From contig NZ_JAGIKV010000025.1 of assembly GCF_017874615.1 (NCBI RefSeq), positions 41,706 to 105,705 on the forward strand: DNA of 64,000 bases, written 5' to 3'. Below the pieces are notes generated by a model. It made no database searches. It was given only the letters and a program-made list of their open reading frames with translations, and was not told the origin of the DNA. Positions 18,870-28,561 of the stretch are shown here, in pieces (the first letter of the stretch is position 1; each line of letters starts with the position of its first letter). The position numbers were made by a program, and so were the translations under genes. The stretch is from Paenibacillus xylanexedens. GTDB lineage: Bacteria > Bacillota > Bacilli > Paenibacillales > Paenibacillaceae.

Positions 18870-19285
18870 TTTATTTATTTCTCCTGTCTAATATAGTACA
18901 ATGTTGAGTAGTCCATAATACAGTGGTGAACAGGCTGTTGCCGCGAGGAAGTCGGAGAATAAACCGTACTTAGAGGTCGGTGGTCTGCTTTTTGGCAACG
19001 CTGTGAGCTGCGGCATTCCATCATTGGCACCAGTCTCCATGCGGCATTCATGCCGGCTCTTGATACCGGTGCATATCCGTATGCCCCGAAGTTAGGGGTG
19101 CAGAGAGTGCAGGATATTGGTAGCCCGGCCGCCCAGACCGTTAATCCGGCTGACATGTTGTATTGTATGCCTGTGCCGGACAAGGTATGGACGAAGAATA
19201 ACGCAGTCCGCGTTAGCGCATGAACAGACCAGACACATCTTGGTGCAAGGTGTTCGTGTATCAAGCTAGGAAGGGGAATTCTCAC
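18870..19285 (+). other. Region between rpmB promoter and fakA: no assigned gene
   Basis: The Bacillus asp23-type gene yloU expected here is not seen. The plus strand has coding-like composition in two frames: one running to a stop near 19078 without a start, and one with an MPALDTGAYPYAPK-like segment ending at a TGA at 19221-19223. Neither has a clear start and ribosome site. It may be a decayed gene or a structured leader; I cannot decide. Confidence 0.35.
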
Positions 19286-21097
19286 TTGAGTATACGTTCT
19301 TTAAATGGAACAGATTTCACCGCAATGGTACTTGCCGGAGCGGAACAACTTGGACAGCATGCAGAGCACGTCAATTCCCTGAATGTTTTCCCTGTGCCGG
19401 ATGGTGACACGGGAACGAACATGAATTTGACAATGAGTGCAGGAGTCGCAGAGATTAAAAGAAAAAGTTCTGCCTCCATCGGCGAAGCTGCCGGTATTCT
19501 ATCGAAAGGCCTGCTTATGGGTGCACGGGGGAATTCAGGAGTTATTCTGTCGCAATTGTTCCGTGGTTTTAGTCGTTCAGCTGCTCCCTATGAGGAACTG
19601 AATACGCTCCAATTTGCAGCAGCCCTGCAGAACGGTGTTGACGCAGCTTACAAAGCAGTCGTAAAGCCCGTTGAAGGGACCATTCTTACCGTAGCCAAGG
19701 AAGCGGCGAAACATGCCAACTACTATGCAAGACGGACGAATGATATTACTGAATTAATGAATGAAGTTTTGTTAAAAGCAAAAGAAGCACTGGCAATGAC
19801 TCCGGAATTACTGCCTGTACTGAAACAGGTTGGTGTTGTGGATTCAGGTGGTCAGGGGCTTGTATATATCTACGAGGGCTTTATGGAAGTATTGCTGCAA
19901 AGTGACGGAGGGAGTCGTACTTCGCTGAACAAAGAAGTAACCCCATCCGTGGCAGCATCTGCTTTGAAACCGGCTGCACCGACAGAAGTGGATATCAAGA
20001 AGCCTGCACAGCAGCAGGTGATTGCACCGGAGATGCCATTGTCTGCTCAGGCGAGACTGGAAACGGAAGATATTGAATTCCTGTACGATATGGAATTCTT
20101 CATTAATCGTGAGCTTGGAGAGAACGCAGGAGTGGCATTTGATGATGAAGCATTCCGGAAAGCGTTGTCAGTTAATGGAGATTCGATCATTATCATTGCC
20201 GATGATGAAGTCATCAAAGTTCATGTCCATTCCAAGACGCCAGGCGATGTATTAAACCTGGCGCTGCATTATGGTGAGATTACACAGATTCATATTCTCA
20301 ATATGCGTGAACAGCATCGGGATCTCCTGACAGCAGGTATGGACATTGCTCCATCACCTGAATTGTTTGCAGAGATTCCACCTGAGGCAGCGCGCAGTAT
20401 GGAAAAGGCTGTGCTTCCTGCAGATGAGATGGCACCGTATGGTTTTATTGCGGTATCCTCCGGTGACGGTATTGCAGAGATTTTCCAAAGTCTTGGCGTT
20501 GATGTTGTTCTGTCCGGTGGACAGACGATGAATCCGAGTACTGAGGATTTTGTAAAAGCCGTTCGCTCCATTGCTGCGGAGCAGGTATTTATACTCCCGA
20601 ATAACTCGAATATTGTACTGGCTGCGGAGCAGGCTCGTGAATTGCTTGAAGATGAGCGCCGAATTACGGTTATTCCAAGCAAGACCATTCCACAGGGGAT
20701 GGCTGCTGCCTTTGCTTTCCAGGAAGATGAGTCTGCGGAAACAAACCGTGACCAGATGCTGGAGGCCATTAGCCGGGTGCAGTCGGGTCAAGTGACTCAT
20801 GCAGTTCGTGATACGCAATATGATGAACTGGATATCAAGGCGGGGCACTATATCGGTATTCATAACTCCAAAATTGTAGCGACGGATGAAACCATGCTTC
20901 AAGCATGTGAAGGTCTGCTCAAACAGATGATGGAGAGTGGAGATGAAGTGGTGACGATCCTTGAAGGGGACGAAGCTGACCCTGAGGTTACTGCTGCCCT
21001 CGCTGCATGGCTTGAAGAACAGTATCCTGATGCCGAGGTAGAGGTACATCTTGGAGGACAGCCAGTGTATTATTATTTGTTCTCCGTAGAGTCCTAA
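19286..21097 (+). CDS. fakA: Fatty acid kinase catalytic subunit FakA (DAK2-domain, YloV)
   Basis: About 603 residues. The N-terminal DhaL-type ATP-binding domain (about 1-200) has NVFPVPDGDTGTNM and GARGNSGVILSQ; a C-terminal FakA domain follows about residue 290. Between them is a 50-residue Ala/Pro/Lys-rich linker, which makes it longer than the B. subtilis protein (about 553). FakA phosphorylates fatty acids bound to FakB, encoded next. TTG start at 19286 follows GGAAGGGG; an in-frame ATG at 19220 lacks family support. Confidence 0.92.
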   Translation: MSIRSLNGTDFTAMVLAGAEQLGQHAEHVNSLNVFPVPDGDTGTNMNLTMSAGVAEIKRKSSASIGEAAGILSKGLLMGARGNSGVILSQLFRGFSRSAAPYEELNTLQFAAALQNGVDAAYKAVVKPVEGTILTVAKEAAKHANYYARRTNDITELMNEVLLKAKEALAMTPELLPVLKQVGVVDSGGQGLVYIYEGFMEVLLQSDGGSRTSLNKEVTPSVAASALKPAAPTEVDIKKPAQQQVIAPEMPLSAQARLETEDIEFLYDMEFFINRELGENAGVAFDDEAFRKALSVNGDSIIIIADDEVIKVHVHSKTPGDVLNLALHYGEITQIHILNMREQHRDLLTAGMDIAPSPELFAEIPPEAARSMEKAVLPADEMAPYGFIAVSSGDGIAEIFQSLGVDVVLSGGQTMNPSTEDFVKAVRSIAAEQVFILPNNSNIVLAAEQARELLEDERRITVIPSKTIPQGMAAAFAFQEDESAETNRDQMLEAISRVQSGQVTHAVRDTQYDELDIKAGHYIGIHNSKIVATDETMLQACEGLLKQMMESGDEVVTILEGDEADPEVTAALAAWLEEQYPDAEVEVHLGGQPVYYYLFSVES

Positions 21098-21105
21098 TAA
21101 AGGTT

Positions 21106-21136
21106 GTTCAAAAAGTCTCTGGTTGACTTTTTGAAC
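21106..21136. repeat. Hairpin with the ends of the 12-bp inverted-repeat element
   Basis: GTTCAAAAAGTC and its exact complement GACTTTTTGAAC flank a 7-base loop. The same 12-bp ends bound a 205-bp element at 51791-51995, and the right flank (ATGTA-TTA) is shared. This copy looks like a collapsed element; it may also act as a terminator between fakA and fakB. Confidence 0.75.
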
Positions 21137-21173
21137 ATGTACTTATAGCACTCTAGCGAAGAGGAGGAGAGTC

Positions 21174-22037
21174 ATGAGCCACAAGGTTGCGATTGTAACA
21201 GACAGTACGGCGGATATTCCCGAAGAACTCATTCGCAAATACGGGATTCACATTGTTCCGCTGCGCCTTCTGTTCGGTGAAGAGACCTATGCAGATGGCG
21301 TTGATCTGACTTCGGAACAGTTCTACGAAAAGCTGAAGAAGGTATCTGTGTTGCCTACAACTTCACAGCCATCTCCAACCGATTTCATGAATGTGTACCA
21401 ATCACTTCTTGATGAGAACCCGGAACGCCCGATTGTATCGATCCACCTGTCATCCGGCATGAGTGGTACCTATCAATCGGCCATGCTCGGCAAGTCTTTG
21501 CTGGAGCGTGAGGGTGACATCACCGTGCTGGATTCGAAGTCAGCATCTTATGGATACGGTCTAATGGTGGTACAGGCTGCTGAACTTGCCGAACAGGGCA
21601 AGTCAGCAGTCGAAATCGCTGCTGTTATTGAAGGGATGCAACAATCTCGCAAGTTGTTCTTTCTTGTAGATACTTTGGAGTATCTGCAAAAGGGCGGTCG
21701 GATTGGCAAAGCTTCAGCCATCTTGGGAACGTTGCTTAACATTAAGCCGATCCTGTCTATTGATGAAGAAGGCGTTATCTACGCAGTTGAGAAAGTCAGA
21801 GGTCATAAAAAAGCAATGGCACGCATTATTGAGCTGTTCCAGAAGGATCTTGCAGATAAACGGGTGAACCTGGCGGTAGGTCATACCGCTGACCCGGGAT
21901 CAGCGATCGCTTGTGCAGAGCAGCTGCGGGGTCATTTTACACTAAACGAAGTGGTCTATACCAATATTGGAGCCGTTGTAGGCAGCCATGTTGGACCTGG
22001 TGTCATTGCGATCTTTATGTGGCCTGTTCCGGAATGA
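21174..22037 (+). CDS. fakB: DegV-family fatty-acid-binding protein (FakB)
   Basis: 287 residues of the DegV fold, starting with the conserved TDSTADIP and containing TTSQPSP and HLSSGMSGTYQ, which surround the fatty-acid carboxyl and FakA contact site. It presents fatty acids to FakA for phosphorylation, feeding phospholipid synthesis. The ribosome site GAGGAGGAGAG is strong. Adjacency to fakA supports the assignment; which fatty acid it prefers cannot be read from sequence. Confidence 0.9.
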   Translation: MSHKVAIVTDSTADIPEELIRKYGIHIVPLRLLFGEETYADGVDLTSEQFYEKLKKVSVLPTTSQPSPTDFMNVYQSLLDENPERPIVSIHLSSGMSGTYQSAMLGKSLLEREGDITVLDSKSASYGYGLMVVQAAELAEQGKSAVEIAAVIEGMQQSRKLFFLVDTLEYLQKGGRIGKASAILGTLLNIKPILSIDEEGVIYAVEKVRGHKKAMARIIELFQKDLADKRVNLAVGHTADPGSAIACAEQLRGHFTLNEVVYTNIGAVVGSHVGPGVIAIFMWPVPE

Positions 22038-22047
22038 GGGATTAGAC

Positions 22048-24093
22048 ATGAAATTGGAAGAAATATCAGTTAAGCAAATTAACGGCGTGAGTGCTCTCAA
22101 AGAGGGAGAGCTTCACGCCTTTGGCATCTCTACTGTTAAAGACCTGCTTGAATATTATCCGTTCCGTTACGAGGATTATCGTCTGCGTTCACTTAGTGAA
22201 GTGAAGGATGGGGACAAGATTACGGTCCAGGGACAGGTGATGGGTATTCCTGTATTACAACGATACGGTAAAAAGTCCCGTCTTACCTGTAAGATCATGA
22301 CGGAAGAGTGGATGATTACAGCCACCTGGTTCAATCGCCATTTCCTCAAAGAACAACTTACCCCCAATCGGGAGATTGTGATTACGGGAAAATGGGAACA
22401 AAAACGCATGCAGATGACAGTGACTGACTCGGAGTTCCCCGATAAAGGCGATGGGCGTTCAGGCACACTGCAACCTGTATATTCGGTAACCGGCAAGCTG
22501 ACGCAACAATGGATGCGGAAAACGATCAATCAAGGATTAATTCAATTCGGAGATATGATTCCTGAGATTCTGCCTCAGTCCTTGATGAAGAAATACAGTT
22601 TGATGCCTCGTAAACAAGCGATTGCGGGAATCCATCGTCCACAGGACAACCGGGAAGGTCAGCAGGCCAGACAGCGGATGGTGTATGAAGAGCTGTTTCT
22701 GTTCCAGTTGAAAATGCAGGCTTATCGTGCGTTGAACCGGAATCGCATGGATGGCGTGGTACATACCACGGACAATACAACGATTCGTGAGTTTGTACGC
22801 AGCCTACCGTTTGAACTGACAGATGCTCAGAAAAAGGTGGAGCTTGAAATTCTGCATGATATGCGTTCGCCCTATGCAATGAATCGGTTATTGCAGGGTG
22901 ATGTCGGATCGGGTAAAACGGTTATTGCGGCAATTGCGCTATACACGACTGTTCGATCTGGGTTCCAAGGGGCTCTGATGGTGCCTACGGAGATTCTGGC
23001 GGAACAGCATATGCGCTCACTGCAAAAGCTGTTTGAACCGTTTGGGGTAACCGTAGGGCTGTTAACGGGCAGTGTAAATGGACGCAAACGTAAAGATCTG
23101 ATCGCCTCATTGCAAATGGGCATGATTGATATCGTGGTGGGTACACACGCCCTGATTCAGGAAGATGTTTTCTTCCGTGATCTGGGTCTTGTGGTGACGG
23201 ACGAGCAGCATCGCTTCGGGGTGAATCAGCGCAGCGTTTTACGACGCAAAGGATATAATCCGGATGTGTTAACGATGACGGCTACGCCAATTCCACGGAC
23301 ACTTGCGATTACGGCTTTTGGGGATATTGAGGTATCCACGATCTCAGAGCGTCCGAAAGGACGGATTCCAATCTCCACGTATTGGGTCAAACACGATATG
23401 ATGGAGCGGGTGCTCGGGTTTATCTCCAGAGAAGTGGATCAGGGCCGTCAGGCCTATCTGATCTGTCCGCTTATTGAAGAGTCGGAGAAACTGGATGTGC
23501 AAAATGCCATTGATCTGCATGTGCAGATGCAGCAGAACTTTCCAAAATATCGTGTAGGTCTGCTGCATGGACGGATGACGGCTGCGGAGAAAGAAGAGAT
23601 GATGCGTGACTTTTACAGTAATGATATTCAGCTGCTCGTCTCTACCACCGTTGTGGAGGTTGGGGTCGATGTGCCGAATGCCACGTTAATGGTCATTATG
23701 GACGCGGACCGCTTCGGTCTTTCCCAGCTGCATCAGCTTCGTGGTCGGGTCGGTCGTGGTGCGCATGCTTCCTATTGTGTACTCATTGCTGATCCGAAGA
23801 CTGAGGTTGGACAAGAACGTATGAAGGTCATGACGGAAACGGAGGATGGATTCGAGGTATCCCGGCGTGACCTGGATCTCCGGGGTCCGGGTGATTTCTT
23901 TGGTACCAAACAGAGCGGACTACCCGAGTTCCGTCTTGCCGATATGGTTGCCGATTTTGCTGTGCTGGAACAGGCCAGAGATGACGTGACCCACTTAATT
24001 GAGGATGCGACCTTCTGGACCTCTATGGACTATGCACCTCTGCGTGATTTCCTGCAGGAACAGCAAGTATTCAAGGGTGATCTGATTGACTAA
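22048..24093 (+). CDS. recG: ATP-dependent DNA helicase RecG
   Basis: 681 residues. It unwinds branched DNA at stalled forks and Holliday junctions. The N-terminal wedge domain (about 60-150) binds the junction; helicase motifs include GDVGSGKTVIA (I), DEQHRFG (II), TATPIPRTL (III) and QLRGRVGRG (VI). Start at 22048 after GAGGG; the in-frame ATG at 21988 lies inside fakB and adds unconserved residues. It follows fakB by ten bases. Confidence 0.96.
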   Translation: MKLEEISVKQINGVSALKEGELHAFGISTVKDLLEYYPFRYEDYRLRSLSEVKDGDKITVQGQVMGIPVLQRYGKKSRLTCKIMTEEWMITATWFNRHFLKEQLTPNREIVITGKWEQKRMQMTVTDSEFPDKGDGRSGTLQPVYSVTGKLTQQWMRKTINQGLIQFGDMIPEILPQSLMKKYSLMPRKQAIAGIHRPQDNREGQQARQRMVYEELFLFQLKMQAYRALNRNRMDGVVHTTDNTTIREFVRSLPFELTDAQKKVELEILHDMRSPYAMNRLLQGDVGSGKTVIAAIALYTTVRSGFQGALMVPTEILAEQHMRSLQKLFEPFGVTVGLLTGSVNGRKRKDLIASLQMGMIDIVVGTHALIQEDVFFRDLGLVVTDEQHRFGVNQRSVLRRKGYNPDVLTMTATPIPRTLAITAFGDIEVSTISERPKGRIPISTYWVKHDMMERVLGFISREVDQGRQAYLICPLIEESEKLDVQNAIDLHVQMQQNFPKYRVGLLHGRMTAAEKEEMMRDFYSNDIQLLVSTTVVEVGVDVPNATLMVIMDADRFGLSQLHQLRGRVGRGAHASYCVLIADPKTEVGQERMKVMTETEDGFEVSRRDLDLRGPGDFFGTKQSGLPEFRLADMVADFAVLEQARDDVTHLIEDATFWTSMDYAPLRDFLQEQQVFKGDLID

Positions 24094-24208
24094 TGTTTGC
24101 CATAATAGCTGGTTTTTCGTATTACCTTTGTAAAAAAAGACAAGTGTACAAGCCCTCCCGACATATGAATAAGAAGTGAGTTCATTCTTTTGGGAGGTGC
24201 TATACGTT

Positions 24209-24496
24209 TTGGGTTATCAACAATATGGAATTAGTCCGCAGCTGGTGGAGCGGATCAAATTAAAGATGAAAAATCCCGCTGTCAAAGAGCGTATCAAAAA
24301 GTTGATTGATGGTGTGACCAAGTCTGATCTGCAAGATAAGGCCAAGGTCAGAAGGTTGGTCAAGTCTTCGGCAGTCATTATGAATGAGAATTTCTCTCCG
24401 GCGCAGGAGGAGCAGTTTGTTGCTTTTGTGCTCGCGCAGAAGATTGATCCGAACAATACGTTTCATTTGATTAAGCTGTGGGGGATGTTTAGGTAG
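24209..24496 (+). CDS. spoVIF: Stage VI sporulation protein F-like protein
   Basis: A 95-residue protein with a VKERIKKLIDGVTKSDLQDK segment followed by a helical RRLVKSSA...NFSPAQEEQFV region. This matches the SpoVIF (YjcC) family, which is needed for late coat assembly and heat resistance. TTG start at 24209 is preceded by GGGAGGTG. Assignment rests on the helical pattern and key residues rather than strong identity, so moderate confidence. Confidence 0.68.
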   Translation: MGYQQYGISPQLVERIKLKMKNPAVKERIKKLIDGVTKSDLQDKAKVRRLVKSSAVIMNENFSPAQEEQFVAFVLAQKIDPNNTFHLIKLWGMFR

Positions 24497-24532
24497 GGAT
24501 TCGATGTCATGTTGGGTTGGGTAAAGAGCGTT

Positions 24533-24685
24533 GTTTACACGGGGGCACTGCGATGACAGAATAACCTTCCGAGCGCTGTTATCCCCGGATTTTTTTGAAT
24601 CCCTTTTCTAAAGGGTGAAATACGGGGATAAAGGCGCACGCTTCGCTTCTTTAGGTTATTTCTGTCCTCTCCGTTATTGTGTAAA
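24533..24685 (-). repeat. Dispersed palindromic repeat, copy 1 (inverted orientation)
   Basis: Bounded by GTTTACAC and GTGTAAA. Inside are nested complements: GACAGAATAACC with GGTTATTTCTGTC, and TTATCCCCG with CGGGGATAA. It shares CGCTTCGCTTCTT and the CCCCGGATT core, in reverse complement, with copies at 47140, 52240 and 53666. No ORF of interest. Predicted to fold into one long hairpin. Confidence 0.85.
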
Positions 24686-24744
24686 TTGATATATTTTACA
24701 AAACCAAATTACATCGAATGTTTATGAAGTAATTTTAGTGGGTG

Positions 24745-24788
24745 GGGCGTTCTATAAGTCAGGAAGATGACTTATGGAACGCTCTTTT
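24745..24788 (+). terminator. Strong intergenic hairpin with T run
   Basis: A 17-bp stem, left arm 24745-24761 and right arm 24768-24784, with two mismatched or G-T positions and a 6-base loop, followed by TTTT. Apart from this hairpin and the repeat at 24533, the 536 bases between spoVIF and the regulator at 25033 show nothing I can assign. Confidence 0.6.
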
Positions 24789-25013
24789 GATTGAATAACC
24801 AGGGACAAGCCTTGTGGTAATTACTTGGTTGAATATTCGTTGTAGTTATCGAAATGACCCATGACCTTGCTTGTGTTACCGCAAAAACAAAGTTTTCATT
24901 GAGTATGTTATGTTGGTTAAATCGACCATCTTAGTACTTGCGAGCTTCAAGGAATATGGGCTGATGGAAGAAGGCTAGTACCTGCCGAATGATCGCTAAG
25001 AACCACAACAACG

Positions 25014-25055
25014 AAAACAAGGAACTGGGCCATCATGCATGGCCTGGTTCCTTGT
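25014..25055 (-). terminator. Terminator overlapping the end of the YesN-type regulator
   Basis: A 17-bp stem AACAAGGAACtGGGCCA / TGGCCtGGTTCCTTGTT with a 7-base loop. On the minus strand it is followed by TTTTCGTTGTTGTGG. The right arm lies inside the last codons of the regulator gene, so coding and termination signals are shared. Confidence 0.6.
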
Positions 25056-26613
25056 TGTTTGCGGTGAAGGATTTGTGTTGCTTTCGGTATTCCTCTGGAG
25101 TCCAACCGGTCAATTTTTTAAACACCCGAAAAAAATATTTTGGATTGTCGTAACCTAACTGTTTGGCAACCCGGTAGATTTTATCGTCTGTGCTCGTTAA
25201 GAGCTGCTTGGCTTGTCTAATCCGTAGTCGGTTTACGTAATCAGTGAAGTTCTCGGATGTCTTTTCTTTAAATAAATGACTGAGGTAACTCGGGTTCAGG
25301 TAGAACAGGGACGATACCCATTCCAGCGTTAAATCCTTGGTATAGTGATTATCGATATATGTCCTGACGTTGTCGATCACTTGATCTGATGCGTAGAGGT
25401 TGTCTTCCTTAAGCAAAAAAGCTGTTCCCGTCAGCACCTTTACCATGTAATGCCTAATGCACTCCATATCAAACGAGACGTTCAGGACGGCCTCCAAGCT
25501 GGAAGAGGCGCTACTGTTACCTCCGTTCTGGATATAGTTACTCAGCAGCCGTTTGGTTTCGTTGATAATGTCTCTGCACTGCTCTTTCAGGTGGGCAAGC
25601 AAAGCGTCAGGCTGGCGTATGTAGAAAGCAAAGAAATCGGTGATGAGCTCTTCCACCTTCGGCACATTCCCGCTCTCTATAAAAAATAACAGTTCATACG
25701 TTCGAGCCCACTTCAGTTGATGTAAAGGAATTTGCTCCCGTGAAAATATGTAACATTTGCCAAAATCGGTAATGGCTCGTTCGTCCAACGCAAGGATCGT
25801 TTGATGATGAGCTTCTCGGACCCCACCAATACCTGTATGAGGCAAGCTGATCCCCACACAACAATCCGTAGTTTCGGATTTGGTCAAAATGATACTCGCA
25901 GTTTGTTCCGCCATTTTCTGCAAATCAAGCTGGCCTGAGTAATCCAGATCATGCATTAGGAAAAACAGTACCTGATCCGTTTGTGGATGAGGAATGTACA
26001 GGCCATTCGAAAAGGTAGGTAGTTGCTGTGCTGTAAGCGGTTGAGGACCATAAATCGTCAATAAAATGAACTGGTCAGATGCCATGATGGCGGCAAATTC
26101 CGCAGAGCGGAACACAGGTGTTTTGATGGATGAATGGGGAGCCAGTACATAATTCAGGAAGGCTTGCATGTCTGCATCCCTTTTCATCTGCTCCGTTTCT
26201 ACTTCTCTTAGAACGACTTCCCGCTGAAGAGAGCGCTCCTGTTCGATGGCTTGGATGGCTTGGTGGAGCGTACCGTGGATCTCTTCCCGGCTAAAAGGCT
26301 TCAGCAGGTAATTTACAACTTTCGCAGAGATTGCCTCCTGCATATAATCAAAATCGGTATGTCCGCTAATGACAATTAACTTGATGCGCGGATATTGCTG
26401 GCATACTGTCCTGATCAGCAGCTTGCCGTCAACCTCAGGCATGCGCATGTCCGTAAAGATAATGTCCGGCTTGAACGACTCAATCAAAGCCAAGGCATCT
26501 GCGCCGTTATCTGCTTCGCCTAGGAGTTCAAGCGAGTGCTCAAAAGTCCCGATTTTTTTCAACAAACCTTTGCGGATCAAGGGTTCATCGTCCACAACGA
26601 TATACGTGTACAT
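25033..26613 (-). CDS. Response regulator of the YesN type (REC + AraC-type DNA-binding)
   Basis: 526 residues. The N-terminal receiver domain begins YIVVDDEPLIRKG with phosphoacceptor Asp in IIFTDMRMPEVDG. A central variable region follows. The last 100 residues form an AraC-type pair of helix-turn-helix motifs (LTLEWVSSLFYLNPSYLSHLFK and a PKYFFRVFKK region). Start at 26613 after AGAGGTGA, eight bases downstream of the kinase stop. It probably activates the divergent transporter operon. Confidence 0.92.
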   Translation of the reverse strand: MYTYIVVDDEPLIRKGLLKKIGTFEHSLELLGEADNGADALALIESFKPDIIFTDMRMPEVDGKLLIRTVCQQYPRIKLIVISGHTDFDYMQEAISAKVVNYLLKPFSREEIHGTLHQAIQAIEQERSLQREVVLREVETEQMKRDADMQAFLNYVLAPHSSIKTPVFRSAEFAAIMASDQFILLTIYGPQPLTAQQLPTFSNGLYIPHPQTDQVLFFLMHDLDYSGQLDLQKMAEQTASIILTKSETTDCCVGISLPHTGIGGVREAHHQTILALDERAITDFGKCYIFSREQIPLHQLKWARTYELLFFIESGNVPKVEELITDFFAFYIRQPDALLAHLKEQCRDIINETKRLLSNYIQNGGNSSASSSLEAVLNVSFDMECIRHYMVKVLTGTAFLLKEDNLYASDQVIDNVRTYIDNHYTKDLTLEWVSSLFYLNPSYLSHLFKEKTSENFTDYVNRLRIRQAKQLLTSTDDKIYRVAKQLGYDNPKYFFRVFKKLTGWTPEEYRKQHKSFTANNKEPGHA

Positions 26614-26621
26614 CTCTTTGG

Positions 26622-28430
26622 TCACCTCTTTTCCCAATTGGCCGGAATTTCGAGTGTAATTCGAGTTCCTGTATTCAAATCGGTATGAAACGAAAGGCCG
26701 TAACCCTCTCCGTAATACAAAGTAATTCGTGAATGCACGTTTTTGATGCCGATGCTTTGTTTATGCCTTTGACCCATGGCGACGAATTCAGGTGGCTGCT
26801 GGAGCAATTGTCGAAGTTCTTCCGCTTGCGTTGAGGACATGCCCACGCCATCGTCCCAGATCTCGAACACGATGCTGTCCCCCTGCAACAAACCGGTAAT
26901 GGTAACGGAACCCTTCCCAGGTTTGTTCTCCAACCCGTGATAGATGGCATTTTCCACGAGTGGTTGCAACAGAAGTTTCAGCATGCGACGACTCCGAATT
27001 TCCGGGTCCAAATTCAGGTTGAACGTGAACTTGTCACCATACCGAATCTGCTGGATGGCCATGTAGTTTTCTACATGCTGAATTTCTTCGCTGACCGCGA
27101 CCAGCTCGCTGTCCGTTTTGATGCTGTAGCGGAACATGTCCCCGAGTGACTTTGTCATCACCACAATACTCTCAACTTCTTCGATCTCGGCAATGCTATT
27201 AATCGACTCCAGCGTATTGTAGAGGAAATGGGAGTTGATCTGTGCTTCCAATGCCTTCATCTGGGAGTCCAGCATGAGGATTTTATTCTGGTAACTCTCT
27301 CGGATATGCGTATCGATATCTTTCATCATTTTGTTGAACTCATGGTAAAGGATTCCAATCTCGTCGACTTGCCTCGTTACTTGAGGCTTGATGGTCACAA
27401 AACGATGAGATTTGGTTTTGCGCATCAGTTTGGTCAATTCGATGATGGGTTTGGTGATCAGATTGGACAAGAAAAAGGAAAGTAGAAGGAAAATGACGGC
27501 ACAACTTATGGCCACGTATAACAGCAACTTTTGCGAGATGTTGTACTCCTCATACAGCCGATCCATAGAGATGTTGGCAATCACGTTCCAATTGCGGCCG
27601 GGAACCTTCTGGATTACTGTCATCGTGTTATCTTGGATGGATTTGTACTGTGAACTGTTGCCGACTTGATGCGTTGCCGCAGCCAGAGTATCGGAGAGAG
27701 GAGTGCGAACTCTACTTCCGTCGCTGGAGTACAAGATCTCGCCAGCGTCGTTCGCTAGATATAGATTGGACAAGCTTGGTGCCGGATTACGTTTTAGACC
27801 GTCAAAAATGTTCATACTGCAATCCAGCATAAACACGCCTAGGAACTCGTTATTGTTGGGATCGTAGAGAGCTCTGGAGAAGCCAATGGATTCCTTGGCG
27901 TTAATGATGTAAGGTTTGACGCCAACTTCACCAATATACAAATCGCCTTTACGCTGGATCGTATCCAGATACCACTCATCGCGAAGTGCGACATAATCGA
28001 GGCGTAGGTCAGTGCCGCTACTGCCATAACTTATCCATTTGCCATCAGGTGTGAAAAGGTACAAACCATTGATGTAATTGTAACCAAGCAGAATGTTTTC
28101 AAAGATCAATTTCAATTTGCTGCGGATCATGAAGATTTCATATTGATCGTTGGTACCGTTCAACTTGATTAGTTCATCACTCACAGTGCTGTAAGCGGTT
28201 GCATTGGAAGACTGCTGAAGGAGTGTGACGGAGATCCGGTCGATGTTCTGCAAAATTTCCTCCATGCTCTTGACCGAATTGCCTATAGTTGTCGACGTCA
28301 CGAGGGAGGTCTGCTCATTCACCAGCTTCGTGTAACTGCGATAGGAACTGACAGAAACAACGATAATTGGCACGATCGATACGAGGACGAGGACCAGAAA
28401 AAGTTTAGTTTTGATGTTGAACAGAATCAT
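26622..28430 (-). CDS. Sensor histidine kinase of the YesM family
   Basis: 602 residues. An N-terminal transmembrane helix (about 7-28), a large extracellular Cache-like sensor domain, a second helix (about 296-318), HAMP, and a His_kinase/HATPase pair with phosphoacceptor in INSHFLYNTLESI and the N box PLVENAIYHG. Start at 28430 after GGGAGGAGC; the in-frame ATG at 28448 overlaps that site. It is paired with the YesN-type regulator and divergent from a carbohydrate ABC transporter, implying it senses a sugar or its loaded binding protein. Confidence 0.92.
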   Translation of the reverse strand: MILFNIKTKLFLVLVLVSIVPIIVVSVSSYRSYTKLVNEQTSLVTSTTIGNSVKSMEEILQNIDRISVTLLQQSSNATAYSTVSDELIKLNGTNDQYEIFMIRSKLKLIFENILLGYNYINGLYLFTPDGKWISYGSSGTDLRLDYVALRDEWYLDTIQRKGDLYIGEVGVKPYIINAKESIGFSRALYDPNNNEFLGVFMLDCSMNIFDGLKRNPAPSLSNLYLANDAGEILYSSDGSRVRTPLSDTLAAATHQVGNSSQYKSIQDNTMTVIQKVPGRNWNVIANISMDRLYEEYNISQKLLLYVAISCAVIFLLLSFFLSNLITKPIIELTKLMRKTKSHRFVTIKPQVTRQVDEIGILYHEFNKMMKDIDTHIRESYQNKILMLDSQMKALEAQINSHFLYNTLESINSIAEIEEVESIVVMTKSLGDMFRYSIKTDSELVAVSEEIQHVENYMAIQQIRYGDKFTFNLNLDPEIRSRRMLKLLLQPLVENAIYHGLENKPGKGSVTITGLLQGDSIVFEIWDDGVGMSSTQAEELRQLLQQPPEFVAMGQRHKQSIGIKNVHSRITLYYGEGYGLSFHTDLNTGTRITLEIPANWEKR

Positions 28431-28561
28431 ACGTGCTCCTCCCGCCATTTGTCAATTCTAAAAATAGTGCACCATACGAGCCAAAGCAAATGCACTTTTG
28501 CCAACAGTATGATGAGAATGTGCACAAAGCAAGAATAAACATGAATCGGGGGAATGACAAG

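Noticed and set aside
18875..19285. 136-codon minus-strand ORF
   Set aside because: No ribosome site, Cys/Pro/Ser/His-rich shadow-like composition and no recognisable family; the plus strand looks more coding-like.
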